Source: Serratia marcescens
Lineage (GTDB): Bacteria > Pseudomonadota > Gammaproteobacteria > Enterobacterales > Enterobacteriaceae
NCBI RefSeq assembly: GCF_029846115.1
Contig: NZ_JARVZZ010000001.1
Location: forward strand, 4,154,001 to 4,218,000
Length of the DNA stretch: 64,000 nucleotides
Direction of reading: 5' to 3'
The notes under the pieces are model-generated. The model did no database searches, was not told the origin of the DNA, and was given only the letters and a program-made list of their open reading frames with translations. Below, in pieces: positions 27,145 to 35,996 of the stretch. Both the position numbers and the translations under genes were made by a program. The stretch's first letter is position 1; every line of letters starts with the position of its first letter.

Positions 27145-27639
27145 TTACTGATAGTCCACTTTCATCGTCGCGCCGGCGGTGAATTCGCCCGCCGTCAGTT
27201 TGGCAGCGGCCGATTTCACCGGCACCGCCTCAAGCGTCGGCGTGACGGGATAGGTAAAATTCAACCACTGATTGATCGGCCAGCGGCCTCCCCCGTGAAG
27301 CAGCGCGATACCCAGTCCGTCCTGGCTGGTGCGCAACAATTGACCGTCGAAACCGGCAGCCGCCCCCTGAACCTGCAATTTGAGAGCGTTGCTGCTCTGC
27401 CCGTTGCACGTCAGCGTATAGTTCACCGGCCGCCGATAGTTGTTGCCGTCGATCCGGGTGGTCATCACTTCATCGCCGAAATTCACCTCGATTGGCTGCC
27501 CACCGTTGATGATGCAGGGGGGCGAAAGCACGGTGACCCGGACGTTTACCAGGGTGTTCGCCTTAGCCGACAGTTGAATCAGCGCCAACAGCCCCACCAG
27601 CCAGATCGCCGTTCGGCTTCGTTTCATCTTCTGCGCCAT
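27145..27639 (-). CDS. minor fimbrial subunit, MrpF-like
   Basis: A 164-residue minor pilin: signal peptide ending near LSAKA-NTLV, cysteines in SPPCIINGG and YTLTCNGQ, the motif EVNFGDEVMTTRIDGNNYRR and a C-terminal strand GATMKVDYQ. It is one of four consecutive small pilin-type genes in the operon and a paralog of the gene at 26638. It has the family's role of building the tip fibrillum between rod and adhesin. An alternative start (MKRS) lies 12 bases downstream. Confidence 0.87.
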   Translation of the reverse strand: MAQKMKRSRTAIWLVGLLALIQLSAKANTLVNVRVTVLSPPCIINGGQPIEVNFGDEVMTTRIDGNNYRRPVNYTLTCNGQSSNALKLQVQGAAAGFDGQLLRTSQDGLGIALLHGGGRWPINQWLNFTYPVTPTLEAVPVKSAAAKLTAGEFTAGATMKVDYQ

Positions 27640-27648
27640 CTCGCCGCC

Positions 27649-28278
27649 TCAGTCATAACTCAGCCTAAAATCCACCGCCGCCCGATAAGCGCCGGCCATC
27701 AACGGTGCCGCGGTTCGCTCCGGCGCGACGGTGTAGCTCAAGGTATTCTGCCCCGGCGTCAGCATCAGCGGCTCACCGCGGCTGCCCAGGCGAACGTCGC
27801 GGCCGCGGCCGTCCAGCAGGCGCAGCCCCAGACCAGAAACGCCCTGCGCTTTCACCAACTGTGGATTGTCCATATCCGTCGGCGCGCCGAAGCTGACCGT
27901 CACCGCCGGCTGGTTCGGCGCCCAGGTCAGCGCGCCGGTGCGCGCATCGCGCTGGCTGGTCGAGGCGCGCAGACAATCCTGCAAGCGCAGCTCGAACGCC
28001 ACCGGCAGCCCGCGATCGCCGGCCTGCCGCAAGCGTGCGGTGCCGGTTTCCCCCAGCCAAATATCCTGCCGCGCGCTGGTCATCTCCAACCGACAGGCAC
28101 TCTCCGTCAGCGCGCCGCGCACCTGCAACACGCCGTTGGCGCCTTCCACCTGCCAGTTGTCGGCCGCGACGGCTTTCGGCAATAGCAGCGGCAACATCAG
28201 CGCCAGGCCGCCCATCGCGGCGTAATAGCGCCATTCGCAGCGCTGCGGCAGGCTGTCCTTTTTCAGTTTTCGTTTCAT
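27649..28278 (-). CDS. fimbrial minor subunit, MrpE-like
   Basis: A 209-residue pilin-domain protein with an N-terminal hydrophobic signal (MGGLALMLPLLLPKAVA-ADN), cysteines in TESACRLEM and LQDCLRAST, and a C-terminal strand AAVDFRLSYD. The ATG at 28278 has aggtgcaaagg upstream; an in-frame GTG at 28296 is possible. It is longer than the neighbouring pilins and may terminate or anchor the rod. It lies between the chaperone gene and the tip-fibrillum genes, as mrpE does. Confidence 0.83.
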   Translation of the reverse strand: MKRKLKKDSLPQRCEWRYYAAMGGLALMLPLLLPKAVAADNWQVEGANGVLQVRGALTESACRLEMTSARQDIWLGETGTARLRQAGDRGLPVAFELRLQDCLRASTSQRDARTGALTWAPNQPAVTVSFGAPTDMDNPQLVKAQGVSGLGLRLLDGRGRDVRLGSRGEPLMLTPGQNTLSYTVAPERTAAPLMAGAYRAAVDFRLSYD

Positions 28279-28326
28279 CCTTTGCACCTGAGTCACTCTC
28301 CCGTCGATAACGGCCTGAACAGAGGG

Positions 28327-29085
28327 TTATGAAGCCGGTTTCTTTTCCGGCACCACTTTGCAACTGCCGCCGCTGCAGCTGAAACTGAGCTGCGGCCGGC
28401 CGCCGTAGTCGTTGATATAGGTCAGCACCGGGCTGCCGCCCAGGGCCGCCGCGCTCACGGTCAGCCGCGCATTGCTCTTGGGCGCGATCATGAAGGGCTC
28501 GAAACCCTGCGCGCCTTCGCCGTGCTTTTTGCTCCCGGCATCGACAATGGTGATGTAATAAGGGGTCGGGTTATTGACCTGATAGCCGTCTCCCTGGCGC
28601 GTCAGTGTCAGTTGCTCTTGCCACGGCGTCGCCATGTCGGCGCGGCTCGGCACAATCGCCGTCGGCCGGTAAAACAGCTTGATACGCGTTTGCAGCGCGA
28701 TCTGCAGCGTGTTCGGTTTGTCGCTCTTCGGCGGGATCTCGCGCAAATTGAAGTAGTACAGACTCTCGCGATCCTGTGGCAGCTGCTTGGCCGCCGGCAG
28801 CGCCTGAATCTTTATCTGGCTAGGTTTGCCCGGCTCGATGCGCTGCACCGGCGGCAGCACTACCAGCGGGCTCTGAATCTTGTTGCCCTGCTCGTCCTCC
28901 AGCCACCCCTGCGCCAGATACGGCAGCTGTTTGTTCTGGTTGCTGAGGTTCAGGCTGACCGAGCTCTGGCCGCCGTCAAAGATCACCCGGGTGCGATCGA
29001 GCGCGATCGCCGCCGATGCCTGCTGCGACATCGCTGTGCTCAACAGGGCGATCGCCGCCGCGGTCTTCAGGGAAATGTTCTGCAT
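28327..29085 (-). CDS. periplasmic fimbrial chaperone (PapD family)
   Basis: A 252-residue chaperone of two immunoglobulin-like domains after a signal peptide ending ASA-AIA. Typical motifs are ALDRTRVIFDG (N-terminal strand), the F1-G1-strand motif ESLYYFNLREIPPKS of the short-loop (FGS) class, and NPTPYYITI in the second domain. The exposed C-terminus has a cysteine pair (FSCSGGSC) like FGS chaperones that carry a disulfide. It caps subunits in the periplasm and hands them to the usher encoded 33 bases upstream. Confidence 0.94.
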   Translation of the reverse strand: MQNISLKTAAAIALLSTAMSQQASAAIALDRTRVIFDGGQSSVSLNLSNQNKQLPYLAQGWLEDEQGNKIQSPLVVLPPVQRIEPGKPSQIKIQALPAAKQLPQDRESLYYFNLREIPPKSDKPNTLQIALQTRIKLFYRPTAIVPSRADMATPWQEQLTLTRQGDGYQVNNPTPYYITIVDAGSKKHGEGAQGFEPFMIAPKSNARLTVSAAALGGSPVLTYINDYGGRPQLSFSCSGGSCKVVPEKKPAS

Positions 29086-29118
29086 GTTGTCGATTACTCC
29101 AGATTCAGAATGATGAAT

Positions 29119-31644
29119 TTATTCAGCCGGGGCGAGCGGCCGGCAAGGCAGCAGCAATGTGCGCATCAGCATGTCGGTCGGCAGCGAAGACGGCAGCTGT
29201 ATTTGGCACTGTGCGGCGCCATTCCAGTGGACCGTCATGGTTTCACCGGCGTTGATGCCGCTCAGGTAGACGCTGCCGCCGTCGTTGACGATGCCGGTTT
29301 CCTGTTTGCGGGCGTTCAGCACCGTAGCGCCGAACGGCGGCGTACTGCCGTCCGCCAGTTTGACGATCGCCATTGCCTTCTCACCGGCTATCACATCGAA
29401 CTTGCGGTAGCCAATCGCCCCTTCGGTCAGGGTGGCCTGCACCACCGATCGGGTGGCCTCGGCGTTGTCTCCCAGCTTGTTCAGATCGATGCTGGCCTTG
29501 TTGCGGTAATAGCTATTGACGTCCGCCACCACCGCCTTGCCGAAGCGGTTGGTGCTCACGGTGCTGCCGTAGCCGCGCACCGGTACCCCGGCTACGCCGT
29601 TGGTGTCCAGCAACAAGCGCGTACCGCCCATAACGGTAGAGCGATGCAGCGCGCCGCCTTCCTGCGTGACGGTCATCCCTCCCTGCGCGGACAGGCCAAC
29701 GGCGCTGTAGCGACCGGCCTGATAGCTGGCGTTGGCGCTCAGACGCGCCACGTCGCCCTCGTGGTTGTAGTAGCCGTTCAAATTGGCGCCGCTACGCGCG
29801 CTGCCGGCGCTCACCTGATAGTTGTTGTGTTCGTCGACGCGGTTGTAGTACCCCACGCGATGAGTGTTGTCGTTGCGATTCACCGTGGTGTTGTAGCTGA
29901 GAGTGGCACCATTGCCCCACGGCATTGACAGCGACAGATACATGCCGTCGTCGTTGGTCTCGTTGTAACGGTTGCGATAAGCCGACAACGACAGGCTTAG
30001 GTTTTTGAAGTCGCCGATGTCGAAATAGCGCGACGCCGTCAGGCTGTAACGGTCATTGGCCGGGCGATCCCAATAAGTCTGATGGTTGTAGTTGAGGTAA
30101 GTGCTCAACCCCCAGTCGCGGAACTGCTTGTTAAAGGTGATGGTGTACATCTCCTTGTTGTTGCCGACCCGATTACCGTAATAACGCGCGTCGAGGTATT
30201 CGCTCATGCTCATGTAGTCTTCTTCCGAGAAACGGTAGCCGGCGAAGGTGACCTGGCTGTCCAACTCATCGAAGGTTTTCGAATAGCTCACCCGGTAAGA
30301 ACCGCCGCTCAGCGTTTTTTCCTGCTGCGGCAGGCGCGCCCGCGATTGAGTGGCGTCGAACGACAGCGCGCCGAACATCATCAGATCGCGCCCCACGCCC
30401 AGCGAAAGGGCGTTATAATCGCCGCCCGCCAACGCGCCGCCATACAACGACCAGCCGTTGCTGATGCCCCATGAGAATTCGCCGGTGCCAAACAGCGGCC
30501 CGCGAGAGTGGTGTTGCCAGTCGGACGGCTTGCCCGCCGCCAGTTTGAAACGCCACGAGCCCGGGCGGGTCAGATACGGAATGCTGGCGGTGTTCATCTT
30601 GAACGCCTGTATGCTGCCGTCTTGTTCTTCCACCCTCACATCCAACTCGCCGGAGATGGCGTCATTGATGTCCTGAATACGGAACGGCCCCGCCGCCACC
30701 TGGGTTTCATAGATCACCCGCCCCTGCTGACTGATGGTCACCTTGGCGTTGGTTTTGGCCACGCCGACCACCTCTGGCGCATAGCCGCGCAGGTTGGGCG
30801 GCAGCATATTGTCGTCGGAGACCAGACTCGCGCCTGAAAAACGGAAGCTCTCGAAAATGCCCGAATCCAAATAATCTTCACCCAGCGTCAGGCGCGAACG
30901 CAGCGCGGGGATGGCGCGATAGGCGTAATAGCGGCTCCAGTCCAACTTCTTATCGGTAGGCTGCCCGACACCGGTTTGATGGTTGAGCTGCCCCTGCCAG
31001 TCGGCGCGCAGACGCCAGGCGCCGAGGTTGGCGCCGGCGGTACCGTTGCCGCTGACGCTATACTCGCGAGTGCCCTCCTTTTGCTGATGCCGGCTTTGAG
31101 CATTGAGGTTGTAGTCGAACAACAACCCCGGAATACCCTCATCCCAGCGCGACGGCGGATCCCAGTCTTCCGAGCTGTACTCCATGTAAGCCTGCGGCAC
31201 GCTCAGATAGATCGCAGCCGTCGCAAGATCGCCGCGCGACTCCATGCCCTTAAGGCTGGATTCGTCCAGACACTCACCCTGATGCCACCAGCTGAGCGAT
31301 CGCATCATCTCTTGCTTCAGCCCCAATTGTTCGACCAACGCTTTGGTGATGCAGGCCCGGCTGCCGTCCGGATCGTTGTCCGGCGGATAAAACGATATTT
31401 TTTGCTCCGGTAGTTCGTTTTTATTGATATGAACCACCATGCTGTAACTCCCCGGCATAATGTAGCCGCTGCGGGAAAATTGGCTTAGGTCGATATTTTT
31501 CCGATCGTTAACATCCAGAATGTCAGTATTAAATTGAATACCGTCTTCAGCGTAAACACGCGTTGATGAACTTCCCAGCGCTAGCGTGATACATAACCCC
31601 AAAACCTGAAATCGAAATAGCTTCCCAGCAGGTGATAACATCAT
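29119..31644 (-). CDS. outer-membrane fimbrial usher
   Basis: An 841-residue usher (FimD/PapC family). The mature start IQFNTDILDVNDRKNIDLSQ, followed by GSYSMVVHINKNELPEQKI, is the chaperone-binding N-domain; a 24-strand barrel with the plug follows, and the C-domains end near RPLAPAE. Length is normal. The true start is at 31644 (ATGATG after ttagggat); the long upstream frame overlaps the next gene. It pumps and assembles the subunits across the outer membrane. Confidence 0.95.
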   Translation of the reverse strand: MMLSPAGKLFRFQVLGLCITLALGSSSTRVYAEDGIQFNTDILDVNDRKNIDLSQFSRSGYIMPGSYSMVVHINKNELPEQKISFYPPDNDPDGSRACITKALVEQLGLKQEMMRSLSWWHQGECLDESSLKGMESRGDLATAAIYLSVPQAYMEYSSEDWDPPSRWDEGIPGLLFDYNLNAQSRHQQKEGTREYSVSGNGTAGANLGAWRLRADWQGQLNHQTGVGQPTDKKLDWSRYYAYRAIPALRSRLTLGEDYLDSGIFESFRFSGASLVSDDNMLPPNLRGYAPEVVGVAKTNAKVTISQQGRVIYETQVAAGPFRIQDINDAISGELDVRVEEQDGSIQAFKMNTASIPYLTRPGSWRFKLAAGKPSDWQHHSRGPLFGTGEFSWGISNGWSLYGGALAGGDYNALSLGVGRDLMMFGALSFDATQSRARLPQQEKTLSGGSYRVSYSKTFDELDSQVTFAGYRFSEEDYMSMSEYLDARYYGNRVGNNKEMYTITFNKQFRDWGLSTYLNYNHQTYWDRPANDRYSLTASRYFDIGDFKNLSLSLSAYRNRYNETNDDGMYLSLSMPWGNGATLSYNTTVNRNDNTHRVGYYNRVDEHNNYQVSAGSARSGANLNGYYNHEGDVARLSANASYQAGRYSAVGLSAQGGMTVTQEGGALHRSTVMGGTRLLLDTNGVAGVPVRGYGSTVSTNRFGKAVVADVNSYYRNKASIDLNKLGDNAEATRSVVQATLTEGAIGYRKFDVIAGEKAMAIVKLADGSTPPFGATVLNARKQETGIVNDGGSVYLSGINAGETMTVHWNGAAQCQIQLPSSLPTDMLMRTLLLPCRPLAPAE

Positions 31645-31705
31645 ATCCCTAACCTTTATCGTATATTTCCGTCGTTGCGGCCCACCGTAAGCCGTAATAA
31701 AAAAT

Positions 31706-32251
31706 TCAGTAATAATCCAGCTTGAAGCGCACCGCAGAAAAATAGCTCCCGGCATGTAGCGGTTGATTATTGGCAACCAGCTTGATGGAATAGTTGAGCG
31801 ACATGCTTCCTGGTGAAATATCGCCACGCGGCAAAGGCACACCGGGCGCCACGATATTCCCTTGGCCATCGGATATTTGCAGCGCCACACCCTTCGCGTC
31901 TCCGCGCACGCCGAATAACTCGCCATCGGCATCGCCGTCAAAAACAACCTGGAATTGCTTCCAGTCAGGCAAGTTGGGCTTTGGCCGTTCAAACGTGCAG
32001 TTGATTAATTCGATGGTGAATGGGCGCGTATTGCCCTGTCCATCGCGCGCGATATTTCCCAGCGGCAACACATCCATATCGATAGTCTGATCGCGACTGC
32101 CGGCGGCAATGGCGCAAGCGGTATCGATAATGGCTCCTTGCATATTCACTCGCCCCCATCCCTGAACCTTGGGAGCAGCCTGAGTGGCCGGAATAACTAG
32201 CATGGTCATCAATATGCAAGGAGACACTAAATGGTAAATAAACCGGTTCAT
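31706..32251 (-). CDS. fimbrial subunit, MrpB-like
   Basis: A 181-residue pilin-family protein: signal peptide ending IPATQA-APK, cysteines in DTACAIAAG and ELINCTFER, and the C-terminal strand AVRFKLDYY. It is the second gene of the operon, after the major pilin. In the MR/P operon the equivalent MrpB is thought to anchor or terminate the rod. A hairpin separates it from the major pilin gene, presumably lowering its expression. Confidence 0.88.
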   Translation of the reverse strand: MNRFIYHLVSPCILMTMLVIPATQAAPKVQGWGRVNMQGAIIDTACAIAAGSRDQTIDMDVLPLGNIARDGQGNTRPFTIELINCTFERPKPNLPDWKQFQVVFDGDADGELFGVRGDAKGVALQISDGQGNIVAPGVPLPRGDISPGSMSLNYSIKLVANNQPLHAGSYFSAVRFKLDYY

Positions 32252-32287
32252 TAAATACCCCTGACAAATACCCTTCATCCTGGGAAA

Positions 32288-32313
32288 ATGCATGCGGGGT
32301 ATCCCGCATGCAT
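32288..32313 (-). terminator. attenuator-type hairpin after the major pilin gene
   Basis: A perfect 11-base-pair stem (atgcatgcggg / cccgcatgcat) with a gtat loop is followed on the minus strand by tttt. It lies between the major pilin and the following subunit gene, the position where many fimbrial operons carry a partial terminator so that pilin mRNA exceeds usher/chaperone mRNA. Confidence 0.75.
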
Positions 32314-32342
32314 AAAAGACGTCACGCCAATGGCGATGAGAC

Positions 32343-32867
32343 TTATTGGTAAGCCAGTTTGAAATCGGCTACGGCGGTAAAATCACCTGGAACCACGGTG
32401 GCGGAAGCGCCGTCACCCTGCAGGTAAGCCGCGAAGCGCAGCGTGTTGTTGCCGTCGTTCAACGTCTGAGGAGCCGTTGCGGTGCCCAGTTTGATCGGAT
32501 TGCTCGCCATGTCGGTAATGGCGATGCTGGCGCCGCTGGCGGTACCGATGATGCCCAGCAGATCTGGGTTCGCGGCGGAAGCCTTGCCGTCAAAAGTGGT
32601 GGTGACGGTTTTCAGCGTGGAGGTGTCGCACTGTTCCAGTTTAATATCGAACTGACGCGGCGCTGATTTGCCGCCATTTTTCAGCGCGACATTGGAAATC
32701 TGCCCCATTTCCACAGTTTGATCGACCGACTCAGGCGCAATAGAGCAAGGAGCATCAATAATAGAACCGGTAAAAGTCACTTTGCCATGACCCTGATCGG
32801 CGGCATTCGCCAGAGAAGACACGCCAAACGCCAGAACAGTTGCCAGCATGATTTTGTTCAGTTTCAT
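32343..32867 (-). CDS. major fimbrial subunit (MrpA-like)
   Basis: A 174-residue type-1/MR/P-type pilin: signal peptide MKLNKIMLATVLAFGVSSLA-NA, then ADQGHGKVTFTGSIIDAPCS; the cysteine pair is in DAPCSIAP and LEQCDTST, and the C-terminal strand is AVADFKLAYQ. It is the first gene of the operon and should be the most expressed. The polymer rod is assembled by donor-strand exchange through the usher. Its promoter lies in the 560-base AT-rich region upstream. Confidence 0.94.
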   Translation of the reverse strand: MKLNKIMLATVLAFGVSSLANAADQGHGKVTFTGSIIDAPCSIAPESVDQTVEMGQISNVALKNGGKSAPRQFDIKLEQCDTSTLKTVTTTFDGKASAANPDLLGIIGTASGASIAITDMASNPIKLGTATAPQTLNDGNNTLRFAAYLQGDGASATVVPGDFTAVADFKLAYQ

Positions 32868-33426
32868 AATTCACTTATTCCTTTAATATTGTGTAAAAAG
32901 CGCAGGATTGCTCCCGTTCCTTTAACAGCCATTTATACATTCCAGAATGAATAACGGTATTACTCATCGCCAAAAAGAAAGACGTCGCAATTGTGAAATC
33001 GCGACTATCAATTCATTGCCACCCAATCAGGGTTATAAACGAATAGCTAAGCAGGAAAAAGAAAAACACGCTTAAATAAAGATCGTCTAAAAACTTACCC
33101 TTCAGAGATATTTAAAATAAGTTCCCTCTTACCCGCTCATTTTGGCCTGGTTATTCTTACAAAAACACTCACACCTTGGAAAGTCATTTTAATCAAAACC
33201 AATAAATACAAAATATAAGCCCAAAAACCACGAGACGAATATATTTTTGCGAGACAACAGATCGTAAAATCAATAACACCAGTCAATTGTATCGAAAAAC
33301 ATATTTTCCACGACATTAATGATCGCCATTTTGCCGTTTGCGTTATAATGCGTCGGAAAAGAGAAGGAAGACTTAACAATCCGAACAGGTGAAACCAGGC
33401 TCGGAAGTACACCATGGAGAAAAACA
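32868..33426. promoter_or_regulatory. AT-rich regulatory region of the fimbrial operon
   Basis: About 560 bases without a convincing gene separate the pilin operon from the divergent small regulators. Three GATC sites occur at 33081, 33260 and 33321. Read on the pilin strand, the first two are acgatc, and the first continues as acgatcttt, the form bound by PapI/Lrp in pap-type switches; they lie 179 bases apart instead of 102. A -10 tataat at 33344-33349 faces the plus-strand regulators. No invertible repeat pair or recombinase gene was seen. Confidence 0.55.
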
Positions 33427-33630
33427 ATGAAATACAGCCAATACACACAGCCGGCCGGGACCCCGGTAACAGAATTCTCCATCCAGTCCCTTGCGCGCCA
33501 CCGGGTTATAGCGGCGGAAATATCAGGTTCAGACGGCCGTCTGGGAATAGCTCAGGAGCGTCTTGTCGGCAACCAGCGCTATTCTCTGACCCATCTTTTA
33601 CCGCTATATCAAAACTCACCTGAAGTTTAA
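33427..33630 (+). CDS. small hypothetical protein, 67 aa, fimbrial region
   Basis: A 67-residue protein (MKYSQYTQPAGTPVTEFSIQ ... LLPLYQNSPEV) with ggaga six bases before the ATG. It is soluble, without signal or membrane segment, and seems to have a beta-hairpin-like middle. It lies directly upstream of the PapI-like gene, 11 bases apart, and divergent from the pilin operon, so it may be a regulatory partner. I do not recognise the family. A frame-shifted ORF over the same bases (from 33414) is judged a shadow. Confidence 0.6.
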   Translation: MKYSQYTQPAGTPVTEFSIQSLARHRVIAAEISGSDGRLGIAQERLVGNQRYSLTHLLPLYQNSPEV

Positions 33631-33641
33631 GGGAGGCTTAC

Positions 33642-33914
33642 ATGGCAAAACGGACTTCAAAACAACAAGAATTGCAAAACCTGCAGCAACATTTACTCAC
33701 GACGCTACACAACCTGTGCCCTTCAGCCATGGAAACGCCGCCGCCGCCCCCCGGCGAATGGCCCACCACGCGCCAATTGGCCGAGTCCAACGACTTGACG
33801 ATTTATCAGGCGCGCAATTTGCTGCTGAGCCTGGCGAGCAAGGGAAAAGTGCTGGTCACCCAAGGCCCTGTCAATAACTCACTGCGCTGGTATCCTTCGA
33901 CTCACCACTCCTGA
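33642..33914 (+). CDS. PapI/FaeA-like winged-helix fimbrial regulator
   Basis: A 90-residue protein whose middle (RQLAESNDLTIYQARNLLLS, then LASKGKVLVTQGPVNNSLRW) follows the PapI pattern ('...TDYQARYYLLLLEKAGMV...'), a small winged helix that binds Lrp at GATC-containing sites and switches pap-type pili on. An N-terminal extension of about 40 residues includes a PPPPP stretch. The ribosome site gggagg precedes the ATG. Its position, divergent from the pilin operon across a region with ACGATC sites, is that of papI. Function is inferred from this similarity and context. Confidence 0.75.
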   Translation: MAKRTSKQQELQNLQQHLLTTLHNLCPSAMETPPPPPGEWPTTRQLAESNDLTIYQARNLLLSLASKGKVLVTQGPVNNSLRWYPSTHHS

Positions 33915-33976
33915 CGACGCCATTTTCTTGCCGGCGGCCGTTCAATCGGCGCCGGTAGTTCCCCGATAATACACGG

Positions 33977-35410
33977 TTAACCTTTCCCCTCTCGCCTCAC
34001 CCGCGGATATTTCCACAGCCAGCGCCCGCTGACCATGCGCCAGTAAAACAAAGCGCCACGCACCGCCCAATCGAGGAACATCCCCAGCCAGACGCCCACC
34101 ACGCCCATGCCCAGTTCGATGCCCAGCACATAGCCGGCCACCACTCGGCATCCCCACATGCCCAGCATCGTCACCCACATGGCAAAGCGGGCGTCGCGCG
34201 CCCCTTTCAGCCCGGCGGGCAATACCCAGGAAGCGGCCCAGATCGGCATAAAGGCGGCGTTGAGCCAAATCAGGGTTTTCACCACCGTTTTTACGTCATC
34301 CTGCGAGGTATAGAACGCGGCGAAGACGCCGGCCAGCGGCGCCGTGCCCCAGGCGATGGCGGTCAACCCGAGGGTCGACAACCAGAAAATATGGCGCAGC
34401 TGCCGCTCCGCCTGACCGATCTCGCCTTTACCGAGCCGCCGGCCTACGATGATGGTCGAGGCCGAGCCCAGCGCGTTGCCCGGCAAATTGATCAGCGAAG
34501 CGATAGAAAAAGCGATGAAATTGCCGGCGATCACGTTGGTGCCCATGCCGGCGACGAACACTTGCGTCAACAGCTTGCCACCGTTGAACAGCACCGATTC
34601 GACGCTGGCGGGAATGCCGATCCCCAGCACCTCCCACAGGATGCTCATCTTCAGCGGCGTGAAATAGCTTTTCAGCGTGATGTGCAGTGCCGGGTTAAAA
34701 CCGATCGACAGCACATAGAGAATGGCGATGGCGCCGATATAGCGTGAAATCGTCAGCCCCAGCCCGGCGCCGATGAAGCCCAGCCCGTGCCAGCCCAGCA
34801 TGCCGTAAATCAGGATGCTACTGATGATGATATTGAGGATATTCATGCCGCCGTTGATCAGCAGCGGGATCTTAGTATTGCCCGCGCCGCGCAGGGCGCC
34901 GCTGCCGATCAGCGCAATTGCCGCCGCCGGGTAGCTCCACACCGTGGTCTGCAGGTAAGAGAGCGCCAGCGCTTTCACCTCCGGTGAGGCCTCGCCGGCG
35001 ATCACATCGATGATCGGCTCACCCGCCAGATGAATGCCCGCCGCCAACAGCACCGCCACGCCGGTCATCAAGACCAGCGACTGGCGCGCCGCCGCCCTCG
35101 CCCGCCGGCGATCGCGCTTGCCGAGGCTGAAGGCCACCACCACGGTGGTGCCGAGATCTATCGCGGCGAAAAAGGCGATGATCACCATGTTAAAGCTGTC
35201 CGCCAGCCCCACCCCGGCCATCGCCTCTTTGCCTAGCCAGCTCACCAGAAAGGTGCTCACCACCCCCATCAACAGAACGCAAGCGTTCTCCAGAAAGATC
35301 GGCACCGCCAGCGGCGTGATTTCGCGCCAGAACAACACGCGGTAGCTTTTCCGTTTGGCGTACCAGGGCGTATTTTCCACGCGCTGACGCAGTGCGGCAT
35401 ACAGGTTCAA
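33977..35410 (-). CDS. MATE-family multidrug efflux transporter (EmmdR/YeeO-like)
   Basis: A 477-residue inner-membrane Na+/H+-driven exporter with twelve hydrophobic segments in two homologous bundles. The N-terminal half shows TPLAVPIFLENACVLLMG, and GSGALRGAGNTKIPLLINGG is the characteristic MATE loop; the second half repeats it as IPASVESVLFNGGKLLTQ and NALGSASTIIVGRRLGKG. It is most like the EmmdR/YeeO branch. In E. coli, yeeO sits in the amn/asn-tRNA region, the same neighbourhood that appears later in this window. Substrates unknown. Confidence 0.92.
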   Translation of the reverse strand: MNLYAALRQRVENTPWYAKRKSYRVLFWREITPLAVPIFLENACVLLMGVVSTFLVSWLGKEAMAGVGLADSFNMVIIAFFAAIDLGTTVVVAFSLGKRDRRRARAAARQSLVLMTGVAVLLAAGIHLAGEPIIDVIAGEASPEVKALALSYLQTTVWSYPAAAIALIGSGALRGAGNTKIPLLINGGMNILNIIISSILIYGMLGWHGLGFIGAGLGLTISRYIGAIAILYVLSIGFNPALHITLKSYFTPLKMSILWEVLGIGIPASVESVLFNGGKLLTQVFVAGMGTNVIAGNFIAFSIASLINLPGNALGSASTIIVGRRLGKGEIGQAERQLRHIFWLSTLGLTAIAWGTAPLAGVFAAFYTSQDDVKTVVKTLIWLNAAFMPIWAASWVLPAGLKGARDARFAMWVTMLGMWGCRVVAGYVLGIELGMGVVGVWLGMFLDWAVRGALFYWRMVSGRWLWKYPRVRREGKG

Positions 35411-35524
35411 GGTGGGCTCGATGGATGAAAGTGAAACATCATTTCAAATGATGAGCGATAAATCGTTATCCTGCAAAGAATTTTTGGGCGCCCGCGGCGA
35501 GCGCCCGACAGGCTTACCGCAACG

Positions 35525-35920
35525 CTACTCCATGTAGTCTTCCTGATCGGCCTGCGCCGCCGCGATAAAGCGCGCGGTGCTGCGGCTGAGCGTGGTGCAT
35601 TTGTCCGTCAGCAGCTGATTATCCTGTTGCAAAGTCAGGTAACGCGCCTGGGTGAGTGCCGGCAACTGCCGATACCCTGCCGCATGCGTATCCCAGCCGC
35701 GATACTGCGCCGCACGCATCGCGGTGCGTTGCAATTTCACATCGTCCGGCACTTCACTGCGCCCGCAGTCCACGCGCAGGAAGTGCCCGCCGGCCAACAT
35801 CAGCGTGATGTGATCCAACTGCGCCTGCAGGGGCGGCGCCGGTTGATGCGCCGTCTGCTGACAACCCGCAAGCAGCAACGCCACCGCGCCGCAAAGAGAC
35901 GTGCGAAACAGAGTAGACAT
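35525..35920 (-). CDS. PulS/OutS-like lipoprotein (type II secretion pilotin family)
   Basis: A 131-residue lipoprotein: signal peptide with lipobox LLLAGC (Cys19), then a helical domain with AGGHFLRVDCGRSEVPDDVK and AQYRGWDTHAAGY, resembling the PulS/OutS pilotins that guide the GspD secretin to the outer membrane. The conserved cysteine pair (DCGRS and TDKCTTL) would form the family disulfide. No other type II secretion gene is nearby, so the partner secretin must be elsewhere, or the protein has another envelope role like YacC. The lipidated Cys and domain are visible; the function is inferred. Confidence 0.7.
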   Translation of the reverse strand: MSTLFRTSLCGAVALLLAGCQQTAHQPAPPLQAQLDHITLMLAGGHFLRVDCGRSEVPDDVKLQRTAMRAAQYRGWDTHAAGYRQLPALTQARYLTLQQDNQLLTDKCTTLSRSTARFIAAAQADQEDYME

Positions 35921-35996
35921 GGGTGCTCCCGGAAACCTGTGGGTGATGCAATGATCTTAGGTGAGCGGATGCCAGGCGGCAAGGCGGGCAGCACGC

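Noticed and set aside
32868..33426. MrpI-type invertible promoter
   Set aside because: I searched by eye for a long inverted repeat pair and a nearby recombinase; only 5-base arms (gtcgc/gcgac near 32985-33005) were found.
33137..33482. Minus-strand hydrophobic ORFs in the fimbrial control region
   Set aside because: No ribosome site, no conservation signs, AT-driven hydrophobicity, and they overlap the GATC-containing promoter region and the start of a better plus-strand gene.
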